From Kitagawia praeruptora (Eukaryota; Streptophyta; Magnoliopsida; Apiales; Apiaceae): 64,000 bases of DNA. The notes beneath the pieces were generated by a model. That model ran no database searches. It was not told the origin of the DNA and saw nothing but the letters and a program-made list of their open reading frames with translations. Where the stretch lies: assembly GCA_037693485.1 (NCBI GenBank), contig CM075354.1:143863001-143927000 (forward strand). Reading direction: 5' to 3'. Below are positions 24,446-35,340 of this stretch, one piece after another (position 1 is the first letter of the stretch; each line of letters begins with the position of its first letter). The translations under genes were made by a program, and so were the position numbers.

Positions 24446-25329
24446 ATGCCAAAGTATATGCCAAAGAAGACCACGATGGAAACTGGTAAAACAAAAGATG
24501 GAACGATCGGGTTGAGTTATCCCATGCTTAACAGAGGGAACTATACGGCATGGTCGATCAAAATGAGAGTGTATATGCAGGCACAAGGAGTGTGGTCTGC
24601 TGTGGAGAATACAGATCCAAAGTAGTGGTTGAGGAAAAGACAGATAAAATAGCCATGGCTGCGATTTATCAAGGTATTCCAGAGGACATTCTGTTATCTG
24701 TAGCAGAGAAAAAGACTGCGAAAGAGACTTGGGAGGCCGTCAAAACTATGTGTTTGGGGGCAGATAAAGTGAAAAAAGTAAGGGTGCAAACTCTTAAGGC
24801 TGAATTTGAATCATTAAGTATGAAGGAGACAGAGGCGCTTGATGATTTTTGTATGAAACTGAACAGTTTGGTGACTAACATTCGAGCCTTAGGAGAAGAA
24901 GTCCAGGAGGCCTATGTAGTAAAGAAACTGTTACGAGCGGTGCCTAACAAGTTTCTTCAGATAGCATCTACCATCGAGCAATTTGGTAATCTAGAAACTA
25001 TGAGTGTAGAGGAGACGGTTGGCTCTTTCAAAGCAAATGAAGAGAGACTCAAAGGTCCGAGTCAGAGTAACAATGGTGGTGGAGGCCAATTGTTGTTAAC
25101 AGCTGATGAATGGTCAAAGAGAGAGAAGGATGAGACAAAGTTACTCCTTTCAAGAGAAGAGTGGCTGAAACGAAAAGGAAAGAGTGGAAATGAGGGATAT
25201 TCAAATTCAAGAAGTCGAGGCAGTAGGGATTTTGTGCGTGGAGCACGTGATAAAAGTAAGGTACGATGCTTTAATTGTCTTGACTATGGTCATTATGCTT
25301 CAGAATGCAAGAGTACAAAGCGCGCTTAA
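24446..25329 (+). pseudogene. Copia-P gag, frameshifted
   Basis: It starts at ATG 24446 (MPKYMPKKTTMETGK), 31 bases after the LTR. The N-terminal capsid part (LSYPMLNRGNYTAWSIKMRV) runs to a stop at about 24625. The remainder continues in the next frame (KVVVEEKTDKIAMAAIYQGI), so one base has been lost near 24622. Residues beyond hold UBN2-type gag helices and a zinc knuckle CFNCLDYGHYASEC (CX2CX4HX4C, about 25268-25310). The frame ends at TAA 25327-25329, but homologous reading continues past it into the protease (EKKEEANLTQM). In copia elements gag and pol are one polyprotein, so this stop is probably a mutation. The 5' part is absent from copy B. Confidence 0.88.
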
Positions 25330-28300
25330 GAAAAGAAAGAAGAAGCAAACTTGACACAGATGTTAGACGATGAACCTGCACTATTGGTGACAGAAAAGGT
25401 GCTAATGGTTGATGATGGTGGAGTCACGCCAAAGTTGGATCAAACCAACTATGATAAACGAGGTGGATCAAATATTTGGTATCTCGACAACGGGGCTAGT
25501 AATCATATGACAGGGGAGCTGTCAAAATTCAAGGAGTTGGATGAAAATGTCAAGGGACAGGTTAGGTTTGGAGATGGATCTATGGTACACATCGAAGGAA
25601 GAGGATCAATTTTGCTGAAATGCAAGAATGGAGAAGACAGACTTCTAATAAAGGTATACTACATTCCTTCGTTATGTAGCAATATAATCTCTCTTGGTGA
25701 GTTAGCAGAAAATGGCAACAAGGTCATTTTGAATGGAGAATATCTGTGGGTGTACGAAAAAGGAGGAAAGCTAGTCATGAAGGTAAAACGCTCTTCTAAT
25801 CTCCTTTACAAGATTTTGATTAATAGTGAAAATGTGGACTGTATGCTGACAAAAACAGATGAGAAATCTTGGCTTTGGCATGCGCGACTTGGGCATGTAA
25901 ATTTCAAGGCTTTGACCCTAATGTCAACTGGAAAAATGGTGTTTGGAATGCCTGAAATTAAGCCTCAAAGTGAAGTGTGCAAAGGGTGTCTAATGTCGAA
26001 GCAATCTCGGAACTCTTTCCCAGGGCAAGCTACTTACAATGCCAAGAAGGCATTAGAAATTATACATGGTGATTTTTGTGGACCTATCACACCTACGACA
26101 GCTGCTGGGAATAAATATTTTCTCTTGCTGGTAGATGACTATACCAGAGTCATGTGGGTGTACTTCTTGAAGAGCAAGGATGAGGCATTGGAGGCTTTCA
26201 AGAAATTCAGGACAAAAGTCGAGAATGGGACAGAAAAGAAAATTAAAATCCTACGGATAGACAGAGGAGGTGAGTTCATCTCAAAACTGTTTGACACGTA
26301 TTGTGATGAAACTGGAATCTCTAGATAGCTCACAGCCCCATACTCGCCTCAGCAAAATGGCGTGGTGGAGAGAAGAAATCGAACTGTAGTTGAGATGGCT
26401 CGTAGTTTTTTGAAAGATAAAGAATTGACAAATGTGTTCTGGGCAGAAGCAGTGAGGCACTCAGTATACATTCTGAATCGATAACCTACAAGAGCCCTGT
26501 CGGGAGTTACACCATATGAGGCTTGGTCTGAAAGAAAGCCAGATATAGGACATGTCAGAATTTTTGGTTGCTTAGCACATATGAAACTTCCAGCAAATCA
26601 AGTGACAAAGCTCAGTGATCGCAGCAAAGTGGTGATAAACTTAGGAAAAGAACCTAGCTCCAAGGCATACAGAGTATATGATCCTGAGAATCGAAATGTG
26701 TATGTGAGTCATGATGTGGTATTTGAGGAAGACAAGGGTTGGAACTGGTATGAAAAGAAGGAAAATGAAGGAGAACACCAGGGTACTTTTACTGTGTATG
26801 ATGTACACACAGGAGTAGACAGAAATGAGATCGAAGATGAGAATCTTCGAACCCCACAGAATACTCGAAGCCCCCAGTCCCAACAGTCGAGTACAAATGA
26901 TTGAAGTACAGAAGAGAGCTATAGGACTCATGGTACAGAACCAAACACACCATTGTCAGGTCGTGATTTGACTCTAAGCTATGACACTGAAGCAGCAAGC
27001 AGTGAGCCACCTAAAAAGTTTCGACTACTAACAGATATCTATAATGATGCTAAGGAGGTAGATTTAGATGATGATGAACTCATGTTGAATGGAACAGTCG
27101 AGCCTACGAGCTATAGTAAAGCTGCCACAGATTATAGCTGGCAACAGGCAATGAGAAATGAGATGGATGCAGTGGAGAAAAATAACACTTGGAAGTTAAC
27201 TGAACTTCCTACTGGGAAAAAGGCTATCGGGTTGAAATGGGTTTTCAAGGTCAAGAAGGATGCAAACGGAGAAGTGGTGAAACACAAAGCCCGTATCGTT
27301 GCAAAAGGATATGTTCAGCAACAAGGCAGAGATTTCAATGAAATATTTGCACCAGTGACTCGTCTAGAAACAGTGAGATTACTTCTAGCCCTTGCTGCGA
27401 AAAATTCATGGGAAGTGCATCATTTGGATGTCAAGTCTGCATTTTTAAATGAGGAGCTTCAGGAAGAGGTTTATGTTACACAACCTGAGGGGTTTGTGAA
27501 GAAAAGAAAGGAACAAATGGTTTATAAACTTGTGAAAGCACTATATGGCTTACGACAAGCACCTCGTGCTTGGTACGCCAAGTTGAGTAAATGTCTGGAG
27601 GAACTCAATTTCGTTCGATGCCCATATGAGCATGCTGTGTACACAAAGAAGATTGGGGGAGAAAGGCTGATAATTGGAGTGTATGTCGATGACTTATTGG
27701 TAACAGGCACAAACGTTTCTATCATTGAGGAGTTCAAGGATCAAATGAGTAAACGGTTTGAGATGAGCAATCTGGGAAAGTTATCATATTACTTGGGGAT
27801 AGAGGTGCAGCAAGGGAAAGGTTATATCGAATTGAGACAGACTGCTTAAGCGAAAAAGGTTCTTGAAAAGGCTGGAATGATGGGATGCAATCCTACTAAG
27901 TATCATATGGATCCTAAAGAGTCTATAACTAAGGATGAAGGTGGAAAACTAGTCGATACAACTGAATTCAAAAGCATTGTTGGAGGTCTACGTTATTTGG
28001 TACACACTAGACCTGATATAGCCTATTCAGTGGGAATAATTAGCAGGTATATGGAGAAGCCAACAGTGTTTTATCAACAGGCTGCAAAATGAATTCTCAG
28101 GTACATTAGAGGGACATTGGAATATGGGTTGGTATACACAAGAAACAGCAGCAACAATATGTTGAGTGGATACTCTGACAGTGATTTTGCTAGACATATG
28201 GACGATCGAAGGAGCACTGGAGGAATGGCGTTCTACTTGAATGAGAGTCTTGTCACGTGGGTTTCTCAAAAGCAGCGTTGTGTGGCACTCTCCTCCTGTG

Positions 28301-28641
28301 AATCAGAGTTTATGGCAGCAACTTCAGCTGCATGTCAAGCAATTTGGTTGAGGAATTTACTGAGTCAAGTCACTGGGAGCAATGTTGGTCCTGTCGTGCT
28401 TTATATTGACAACAAGTCGGCTATTGATTTGGCCAAAAACCCTGTTTTCCATGGTCGTAGCAAGCACATTGACATTCGTTACCATTTTATCCGGGAATGT
28501 ATTGAACGTGGAGAGATTGTGGTGAAGCATGTAAGCACAGAACTTCAGAGAGCTGATACATTGACAAAAGCTTTGGAGACTGTTAAGTTTGAGAGAATGA
28601 GAGCTTTACTGGGTGTTACGGATTTGCACAAACTTGTTTAG
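25330..28641 (+). pseudogene. Copia-P pol: protease, integrase, RT, RNase H, with several stops
   Basis: One frame throughout. Protease: WYLDNGASNHMTG at about 25479, with Asn after the catalytic Asp where Ser or Thr is usual. Integrase: zinc-binding H-H-C-C (WHARLGHVN, CKGCLMSKQ), then catalytic HGDFCGP, VDDYTR and DRGGEF. RT: LDVKSAFLNEEL and YVDDLLVTG. RNase H: ALSSCESEFMAAT, YIDNKSAIDLAKNP and a C-terminal ADTLTKAL. Stops at 26326 (TAG), 26482 (TAA), 26902 (TGA), 27847 (TAA) and 28090 (TGA). At the last three, copy B still reads TGG, TAT and CGA, so they arose in copy A after duplication. Not functional as it stands. Confidence 0.92.
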
Positions 28642-28654
28642 ATTAAGGGGAGAA

Positions 28655-28939
28655 TGTTGGTTCTAATCAAACAAGTTTGTTTATTTTTTTCTGTTTTTAT
28701 TTAGCTCCTGATATATCGTATGACTTGGTCATGTATTCAGTTGAGCAGTTTTAGGGAGTTGATTGAATAAACTTAGGAGGTAGTTAAATAAAAGATAGCA
28801 TGTTGCTATTTTGTAGGGTAGATTTGATCTTTTCCATATCTCTAGCACCTTGCAGGTGTATTTATCTTGTACTTTCATTTCAATATTGATTAGCTCGTTC
28901 AAAGTATTCTCTTGTTTCTTTCTAGTTTTCCATATAAAC
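28655..28939 (+). repeat. Copia-P 3' LTR, copy A, truncated at the duplication breakpoint
   Basis: It aligns with the first ~285 bases of the 322-bp LTR and stops at CCATATAAAC, where the sequence passes directly into the 74-bp target repeat. The shared ATAAAC is the right-hand microhomology. Confidence 0.9.
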
Positions 28940-29007
28940 AAGATAATTTGCTCGACTAAATGTCTCTGGAACTTTTATTAATATGAATGTTACATCAATT
29001 ATATAGA
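28934..29007 (+). repeat. Right copy of the 74-bp direct repeat flanking unit A
   Basis: Matches 14797-14870 with one substitution. Its first six bases overlap the LTR end by microhomology. After it the sequence continues into the minus-strand copia end at 29008-29237, giving the original target order. Confidence 0.85.
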
Positions 29008-30797
29008 AAACAAAATAACAGAAACACTACAAATTAACACACGACTGAAGGTAATTTCCTTAACAGACTCCATCATCTCTTGACTTATTCATACTCCTAA
29101 AATCATGCTAGATATGCTGGACGATAAAATCAAATCAAATAAAAGACCCATAACTTGAAGTCACGGGATTATCAAACCAAATAACATTACCCATAACTTG
29201 AAGTCATGGGAAGATACGTTTGAGATTATTTGCAACACTCTCCCCCTTAATCTCAAACCTGTCTACTCAGGTTCTTAACTCCTAGCAACTTTCTCATATT
29301 TTCAAACTTGACAGTAGCCAACCCTTTTGTCAAAATGTCTGCTCTCTGATCGTTGCTGCAAACATGCTTCAGAATTAATTACTTCCCCTCGTCCTACGCA
29401 TTCTCTGATGAAGTGAAACCTTATATCAATATGCTTACTTCTACCATGGAACATAGGATTCTTAGCTAAGTCGATTGCTGATCGATTGTCTATGCATAGA
29501 ACCACTAGACCAATAGCTTCAGACGTTATTTGACTAAGGATGTTTCTGAGCCAGATTCCTTGACAAGCTGTAGCTGTAGCTGTCATAAACTCAGCTTCGC
29601 ACGACGAAAGAGCAGCACACTTTTGTTTTTGTGACACCCATGTTATAATGCTCTCATTCAAGTAGTAAACCATGCCTCCCGTACTTTTCCTATCTTCTAT
29701 CTCTCCACCCAAATCGCTATCAGAAAAGCCAGTCAAAACATTATTGCCACTGTCCTTTGAGTACACCAACCCATGCTGAATAGTTTGCTTCATGTACCTG
29801 AGAATCCTTTTCACTGCATCCAGATGCTTCTTCGTGGGTTTTTCCATGTATCTACTCACTATACCCACAGAGTACGCGATATCTGGTCGTGTATGAACCA
29901 AATACCTTAGACCCCCACCATACTCTTATAATCTATTGCATTGACCAATTTTCCTACCTCATCTCGACTGAGTTGTTCCTTTGGATACTTTGTTGGATTA
30001 CAATCTGTCATGCCCGCCTTTTCCAAAATCTTTCGAGCGTAACCTGCTTGTTTCAACTCAATGTAACCCACGCCTTGTTCAACTTCTATTCCCAGGTAGT
30101 AACTAAGTTTACCAATGTCACTCATTTCAAATTGAAGCTTCATGTGGTTCTTGAACTTCTCGATTACTGATATGCTTGTACCAGTCACTAAAAGGTCATC
30201 CATGTAGACTGCAATAACCAAGCTATCTTCTCCATTCTTCCTCGTGTATACAACATGTTCATATGGACAACATGTGAATCCAAGACTTATAAGACATGCA
30301 TTCAGTTTAGCATACCAAGCACGAGGTGCCTGGCGAAGACCATATAGAGCCTTAGATAGCTTGTACACTAATTGCTCTTATCCTTTCCTTTCAAAACCCT
30401 CCGGTTGAGCGACGCACACATCTTCCTTTATGTCTCCATTCAAGAACGCTGTCTTCACATCGAGATGGTGAACTTCCCACTGATTTTTGGCTGCCAAGGC
30501 CAACAACAGTCTTACTGTCTCTAAGCGTGTAACTGGGGCATATACTTCATCAAAGTCAATGCCATGTTCTTGCACATAACCCTTCGCTACGAGGTGAGCT
30601 TTGTACTTTACCACCTTGCCGTTTGCATCCTTTTTTAATTTAAAAATCCATTTTAAACCTATGATCTTCTGTCCAAGTGGTAGGTTTGTTAGCTTCCATG
30701 TATCGTTTGCCTCAATATAATCAATCTCTTGCTTCATTGCTTTCTGCCAATTAGCGTCCTTCACTGTCTTAACTCTACAGATTACTGTCTCACACAT
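29008..30797 (-). mobile_element. Copia-M, minus-strand Ty1-copia fragment (LTR start, RNase H, RT)
   Basis: Reading leftwards, pol runs from 30797 to about 29300. A purine tract (about 29238-29250, reverse complement of CTCTCCCCCTTAATC) follows, and an LTR starts TGTTGCAAATAATCTC at 29237. The LTR probably continues below 29008 into the 74-bp repeat, so unit A appears to have landed in or beside this LTR. The 5' half of the element is missing above 30800. Confidence 0.75.
29302..30797 (-). pseudogene. Copia-M pol fragment: reverse transcriptase and RNase H
   Basis: Three open segments follow one another. 30797-30378: RT N-terminal part (WQKAMKQEIDYIEANDTWKL, LDVKTAFLNGD). 30368-29907: YMDDLLVTG, with Met in the usual YVDD, and MSDIGKLSYYLGIEVEQG. 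29901-29302: RNase H (ALSSCEAEFMTAT, IDNRSAIDLAKNP). They are split by a stop near 30376 and a frame change near 29905. The sequence is closely related to copia-P at protein level but a different family. Only the 3' half of pol is present, so it is dead. Confidence 0.88.
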
Positions 30798-31130
30798 ATA
30801 TCCTATACAAAGTGCTAAATCCTTAATAAGATCAGGATATGCAAGAAGTATATGAAAATTCTATTCTTAACATCACAACTCATAAATTATCCTTAACATG
30901 GTAAAATCATCATCTATTATAAAAAGAGACATCAAGTCGAAACATTCATAACTTGAGAAGTCAAAATTCAACTAGATGATGATTTTATATGGCTAAAGTA
31001 ATCTTATCAAGGGGTTCCTTTAGATGAAACTTTTGTTGAGTAGAAGTACATGTAAATAATATGAGTTTCACATAAGTCAGCATTACGTAGAGTTAAATTT
31101 TTTGAAATAATTGAACGTCAATCCAATGCA
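30798..31130. other. Spacer without recognisable feature
   Basis: AT-rich, no ORF of note and no clear terminal repeat. It separates copia-M from the CACTA fragment. Confidence 0.5.
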
Positions 31131-31146
31131 ATGATATATATTACCA

Positions 31147-31740
31147 TCATAGAAGTTGAATCCATTCTTCTTCCTCCTGCATATAACTAGATTTTTCCTC
31201 GTCAAGTTCATCAACATTGGGGAATATTGGCACGTGCAGCTCATTCTCAAGTTCTATTTCTACCGATCCATCATTTTCATCATCACATTGGTCATAATAA
31301 TTTTTTTCTGGTAACATCAACACAACAGACCAGTGTTTTTCGAGAGGATCATTAATGTAGAAGACTTGCTTAACATGTTTCCCTAACACAAAATTAAGGA
31401 TCATTTACAAAACCTAATTTGTTTAAGTTAACCAATGTATAACCCAAGTCATCTAGCTTAACCCCTTTGTTCATATCTACCCAATTATAATGAAATATAG
31501 GGACTCTAAAGTTGTTATAATCTAACTTCCATATACTTCTTATAACTTCATAGTAGCTATGTGAAGTATGTTCAAGAGTTTTATCCTTACCGACAACATG
31601 CATCTGCAACAACACAAACACCACTACACTGCTATAAGTAATACCATTGATTTTATTTTATAACAATGTAGGAACAATCTTGTTAGGCCCTTCTGCAATC
31701 CACCTTATCTCATCAGGTATGTTATTATGGTCATGCAACA
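31147..31740 (-). pseudogene. CACTA TNP2 C-terminal (DUF4216) fragment
   Basis: Reading leftwards, it corresponds residue for residue to the last exon of the CACTA-2 transposase (36034-36675): an equivalent of PEEIRWIADGPNK (about 31700), a SIWKLDYNNFRVPIFHYNWVDMNKG segment (about 31550-31480), GYTLVNLNKLGF, then HVKQVFYINDPLEKHWSVVL and an acidic tail to 31147. A frame break lies at about 31394-31404. No other transposase part and no TIR are nearby, so it is an orphan fragment of a related element. Confidence 0.8.
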
Positions 31741-31760
31741 ATTCTTGTCATGCACCTTCA

Positions 31761-32125
31761 TAAATATCATAATTATAATTTTATAATATGATGTTTCAAT
31801 GTATATATACTTATATATATTATTTAGATAAAGTAGGAGAAATGACTAACAAGGAAATAATTTGTACAATATAAAAAAATATTATATATTCTTTCAATCT
31901 CCAAATTTATTAATTTTAACTAATGTAGGAAAATTAAATTATATATTATGCTATTTTTAAGTGAAGTAATAAAAAAGAGGTGCATATTGTTTTAGTACGA
32001 AAATACATTTAATTAAGCTAGGTGCTCTCTTGTTTGGTCTCTTTTAAAACATGCGAGACTAAATTTGTTCCTGGAGATTATTATTAGGTCTCTTTAATTT
32101 TTTTATAGTTGAACACACGCACACG
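31761..32125. other. AT-rich spacer
   Basis: No coding or repeat signal that I can name. Confidence 0.45.
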
Positions 32126-32195
32126 CCAAGAGTCGAACTCTTGACCTCTCTTACAGAAACCAAGATCTCGACCACTACACCAACCCTTTGTTGGC
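32126..32195 (-). mobile_element. tRNA-derived SINE head (possible)
   Basis: On the minus strand GGTTGGTGTAGTGGTCGAGA (about 32188-32169) matches a Pol III A box, and AGAGTTCGACTCTTGG (about 32141-32127) matches a B box at tRNA-like spacing. A foldable tRNA is not evident: the acceptor arm does not pair and there is no clear anticodon arm. A SINE head or tRNA relic is therefore more likely than a tRNA gene. GTTGGCCT / AGGCCAAC (32191-32220) next to it is an 8-bp inverted repeat. No target duplication was identified. Confidence 0.45.
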
Positions 32196-32220
32196 CTCTT
32201 ACATTTTTAATTAGGCCAAC

Positions 32221-33060
32221 ATAATAAAGCAGACTAATTTGATTACCGTGAACATATTTAGATTAAAAAATTGTCACGTATAATTGAATATGCTTGAAAG
32301 TTGAATTAAGATATGTAAATTAATAATTTTTTTTAAAAAAAATAGCATTATATATTTTCGGCTTTTGCTAGAAATATCGAGCAATACTGCATGTATGTAT
32401 AATTAAATTATATATGGAATAGTATGTATTGCATGATGACAAAATTTAAAAAACCGAAATTAACTTTTTAATTTGTGAGAAATGAAAATAAAGGTAAATA
32501 TAACCCATATTTTAAAACTAAATGGATAATGTATAATATAATAAATATTATTTTGCAAAATTATAATTTTATATATTAAGCAAAAATATTATTTTATATT
32601 ACTGGTCCAAGTACTAGAAAAAATAATATTAAATATTAAATACTCAAAAAACAATCAAGTTTTATATTACTCAATTGAGTATTTCTTTTCGCGTACTTCT
32701 ACAAACTTACTAATGACATTTCTTTAGTTTCAATGATAATTCAAAATTGATAAAACATAATTGAAACCAAATTTTTTCGATCCAAAAAAATCCAATCCGA
32801 AAATATCCGAACCGAATTTTATCTGATCATAGTCCGAAATTTATCCGATTTTCATCTAAAATCGACCCGATCTGAAACTAGACCCGAACCGAACGAAAAC
32901 CAATTAAAATTTTGTAAAACCAATTCTAGACCCGAACCGAATTAGATCCGATTCGAAATGTATCCAAATATATCAAAATTGAGAATTGATCCAATCCGAA
33001 ATTGATCCGATCCGAAATTGATCCGATCCGAAACTGACACGATTATCCAATTTGCCAGGT
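32221..33060. repeat. AT-rich spacer ending in a GATCCGAA-type simple repeat field
   Basis: No gene to 32775. From about 32780 to 33045 the motif (A)TCCGA(A/T) recurs some 20 times, including consecutive GATCCGAAATT copies at 32988-33030. It looks like degenerate microsatellite expansion. Confidence 0.55.
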
Positions 33061-33061
33061 C

Positions 33062-33887
33062 TAGTAAAGGGTATATTGAGCTCAGCGAGACTGCATACGT
33101 GAAAATGATTTTGGAGCGAGCTGGTATGGGTGACTATAAACCTCTTAGTTATCCTATGGATCCCTAGTTGCAGTTGTATAAGGATGAAAATGCAAAGCAG
33201 ATGAATTCTACGTTGTTTAAAAGCATGGTTGGTGGACTGAGGTACCTAGTACATACACGAACAAACATTAATTATTCAGTTGGGGTCGTTAGCAGATTCA
33301 TGGAGAAGCCAACAGTGTTACATTTAAGTGTAGTCAAAAGGATCTTACGTTATGTGAAAGGGACTTTGAATTATAGGTTAGTGTACACAAAGAGAAGAGG
33401 TGATTATTTTTTATTAGTTTTTCGGATAGTGACCTTGCTGGAAATGTTGATGATCGGAAAAGAACTGGGGGATGGCTTTTTATCTGAATGAAAGTTTGAT
33501 AACTTCGGTTTCATTAAAGCAGAGGTGTGTTGCTTTATCCTGGTGTGAGACGGAGTTCATGGCCGCCACAGCCGCTGCGTGTCAGGGTATATGGCTGCAT
33601 AAAGTTTTAAGTCAGGTTGCAGACGTGCAAGAAGGCCCAGTAGTGTTGTATATTGACAACAAGTCAGCTATCGATCTAACCAAGAATCCAGTTTTTCATG
33701 GTAGAAGCAAGCATGCACATAGATATACGGTATCACTTCATTAGGGACTATGTTGAGCACAGTACAATTGTTGTCAAGCTTGTGAGAACAAGTGACCAGC
33801 GAGCGGATGTTTTAACAAAGGCATTGCATACAGTTAAGTTCGAAAGGATGAGGAAACTGCTGGGTGTCAAAGATCTTCAGATAGTTT
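33062..33887 (+). pseudogene. Copia pol 3' fragment (late RT and RNase H)
   Basis: It begins abruptly inside RT (KGYIELSETAYVKMILERAG) and covers the RNase H part: FKSMVGGLRYLVHTR, then ALSWCETEFMAATAAACQG (Trp where relatives have Ser), YIDNKSAIDLTKNP and a C-terminus ADVLTKAL. A TAG stop lies at about 33166 and frame changes near 33410, 33480 and 33705. It ends at TAG 33887, just before its purine tract and LTR. The 5' part of the element is missing. Confidence 0.85.
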
Positions 33888-33903
33888 AGATTAAGGGGGA
33901 GAA

Positions 33904-34208
33904 TGTTGAAATTTAATCTAAACGTATTTGTTTTATTTATATGTTTTGAATAAATTAGCTGAGCACAACGTGTTTGTAGCAGTCTGAATAGGTATCAGAG
34001 TGGTTGTGTTTTATTAGGATAGACGTGGAGAAATTGTAGGAGTGGTTCCTATATATAATGTAGTTTCCATCTCTGATATGCAGAATGTATTTAGTTTTCT
34101 TGCTTTTATTTTGTAATTGAATTAGAGTTTGTGAATCTTCACTTTAAGCATATTAATACAAAATAAGTTCTTGCTCTGAGTGTGTTCATATTGTCTTATT
34201 TACCTACA
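33904..34208 (+). repeat. 3' LTR of the 33-kb copia fragment
   Basis: It starts TGTTGAAATTTAATC after the purine tract TTAAGGGGGAGAA and ends TTACCTACA at 34208 (305 bp). The TG...CA ends and position fit an LTR. No second LTR is in the window, so the length is an estimate. Confidence 0.7.
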
Positions 34209-34700
34209 AAAACCAGCCTTAACATGCATATAGCATATGTTACCATGTGGCTATAGTGTAGTTCCTTGTGTTTTAATATGTGGTTTAACAAAAGATCTTT
34301 GTGGACACATTTAGGTAGTTCACTGTCTCTCCTCCAGATCTTCTTAAGTTTTAGTTAAGTAGGGGGTCAATCATAAGTAGAGATGGTAATTAATCAAAAA
34401 AATTTAACAATTGTTTTTGAATCATCATATCACGGTATGGTTTCGAGTTTCTTTGCATTACTTCACTCTCGTCCCAATTTAATTACATGGGGGATTGTAA
34501 ATGTCCTACCACTACATGTATGGTAAACCATTAGGGAAATTGAATCTCCTTTTAATTAACTAGGCTTCTATAGCCTGGTTAGCCAATTGCATGACACCAT
34601 AAATAGAGAACAAACTAAGTGCAGGAGGACTTAATGCTGACAGTCTTTGACATCTAGCATATACCAACAGTCGTGTCCTGTTGCAAGAAAGCATTAAAGT
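34209..34700. other. Spacer without recognisable feature
   Basis: Moderately AT-rich, no long ORF. No repeat or RNA signal recognised. Confidence 0.45.
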
Positions 34701-34995
34701 ATTAGAATATAATATAAAGATTCGATTGTGCCTTCCTCTAACACCTTAAGGTTTTAGATGAGTTGGTTATTTAACATGGTATCAGAGCTCAGGCACGCAG
34801 AGGTCCCAGGTTCGACTCTCTGCGACCCCCAATATTCTTACAATTTATTTCGGACACGAAGACAAATTTATGACCCAAAGATGGGCTCCCGTGATCCACT
34901 CTCGACCCAAAAATGGGCTTTCGAGTGAGGGATCCATTGGGCCTTCTCTAATACCTTAAGGTTTTAGATGAGCTGGTTATTTAATTTAACATAAA
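34701..34995 (+). mobile_element. TRIM (small non-coding LTR retrotransposon), degenerate
   Basis: CTAACACCTTAAGGTTTTAG ... TTGGTTATTTAACA (about 34738-34776) is followed at once by TGGTATCAGAGC (34777-34788), the initiator tRNA-Met primer-binding site. A second copy of the same terminal block, ACCTTAAGGTTTTAG ... CTGGTTATTTAA, stands at about 34951-34990. Two short direct repeats around ~170 non-coding bases, with a primer site inside the first, is the TRIM layout. The left end (about 34701, TATTAGAATATAATATAAAG) has lost its TG. Confidence 0.65.
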
Positions 34996-35340
34996 GCATA
35001 TTCAAGGCCTTTTGTGAGAAATCGTAGGCCTAGTGCAAAACTTTTTTTAGGCCCTTCCACCCTTCCATAAAAAAATGTTACAATGATAATAAAAAAGTCT
35101 AATTTTTTTGGGATTTGGAACCTAGCCAAGTGCAATGCTAGGAGGCTCATCCCCACGCCTGTCCATTCTAATTGGTAAAACTTATATAGTTGATACAAAA
35201 AAGTGAAAAAAACACAAATATCCTAAACAAAAATAGCAAGCTACAAGTTTCGAAGCACCCAAGAAAACCGATATCCTTAAAGACATCTTCAAATGCCTCC
35301 TAATAGACTCCAATGCGTACCTACACAAGAAAACTACACA

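Larger units (their letters stand above)
14865..28939 (+). repeat. Segmental duplication unit A (copy of 49524-55775)
   Basis: The unit is collinear and nearly identical with 49524-55775. It holds the F-box ORF, its upstream spacer, a copia-C fragment and copia-P, all in the same order and orientation. Differences: a LINE in A only (16716-22463), a 2,106-base stretch of copia-P (24449-26554) missing from B, a ~48-base indel near 23230, and scattered substitutions. Without the LINE and one TSD copy, A is about 8.3 kb. A stops inside the 3' LTR of copia-P at CCATATAAAC (28939), so it is the derived copy. Each junction shares 6 bp between donor and target (TATAGA left, ATAAAC right). Confidence 0.9.
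24094..28939 (+). mobile_element. Copia-P, Ty1-copia retrotransposon, copy A, 3' LTR truncated
   Basis: 5' LTR 24094-24415 (322 bp, TGTTGG...CCTACA), primer-binding site TGGTATCAGAGCG at 24419-24431 (complementary to the 3' end of initiator tRNA-Met), gag, protease, integrase, RT and RNase H in copia order, polypurine tract AAGGGGAGAA (28645-28654) and 3' LTR 28655-28939 cut at the duplication breakpoint. The left flank TTTTC (24089-24093) equals the TSD seen complete in copy B. The right TSD is lost here. Confidence 0.92.

Noticed and set aside
32126..32195. A host tRNA gene on the minus strand
   Set aside because: A and B boxes are present but no acceptor stem or clear anticodon arm can be paired; a SINE head or relic is more likely.
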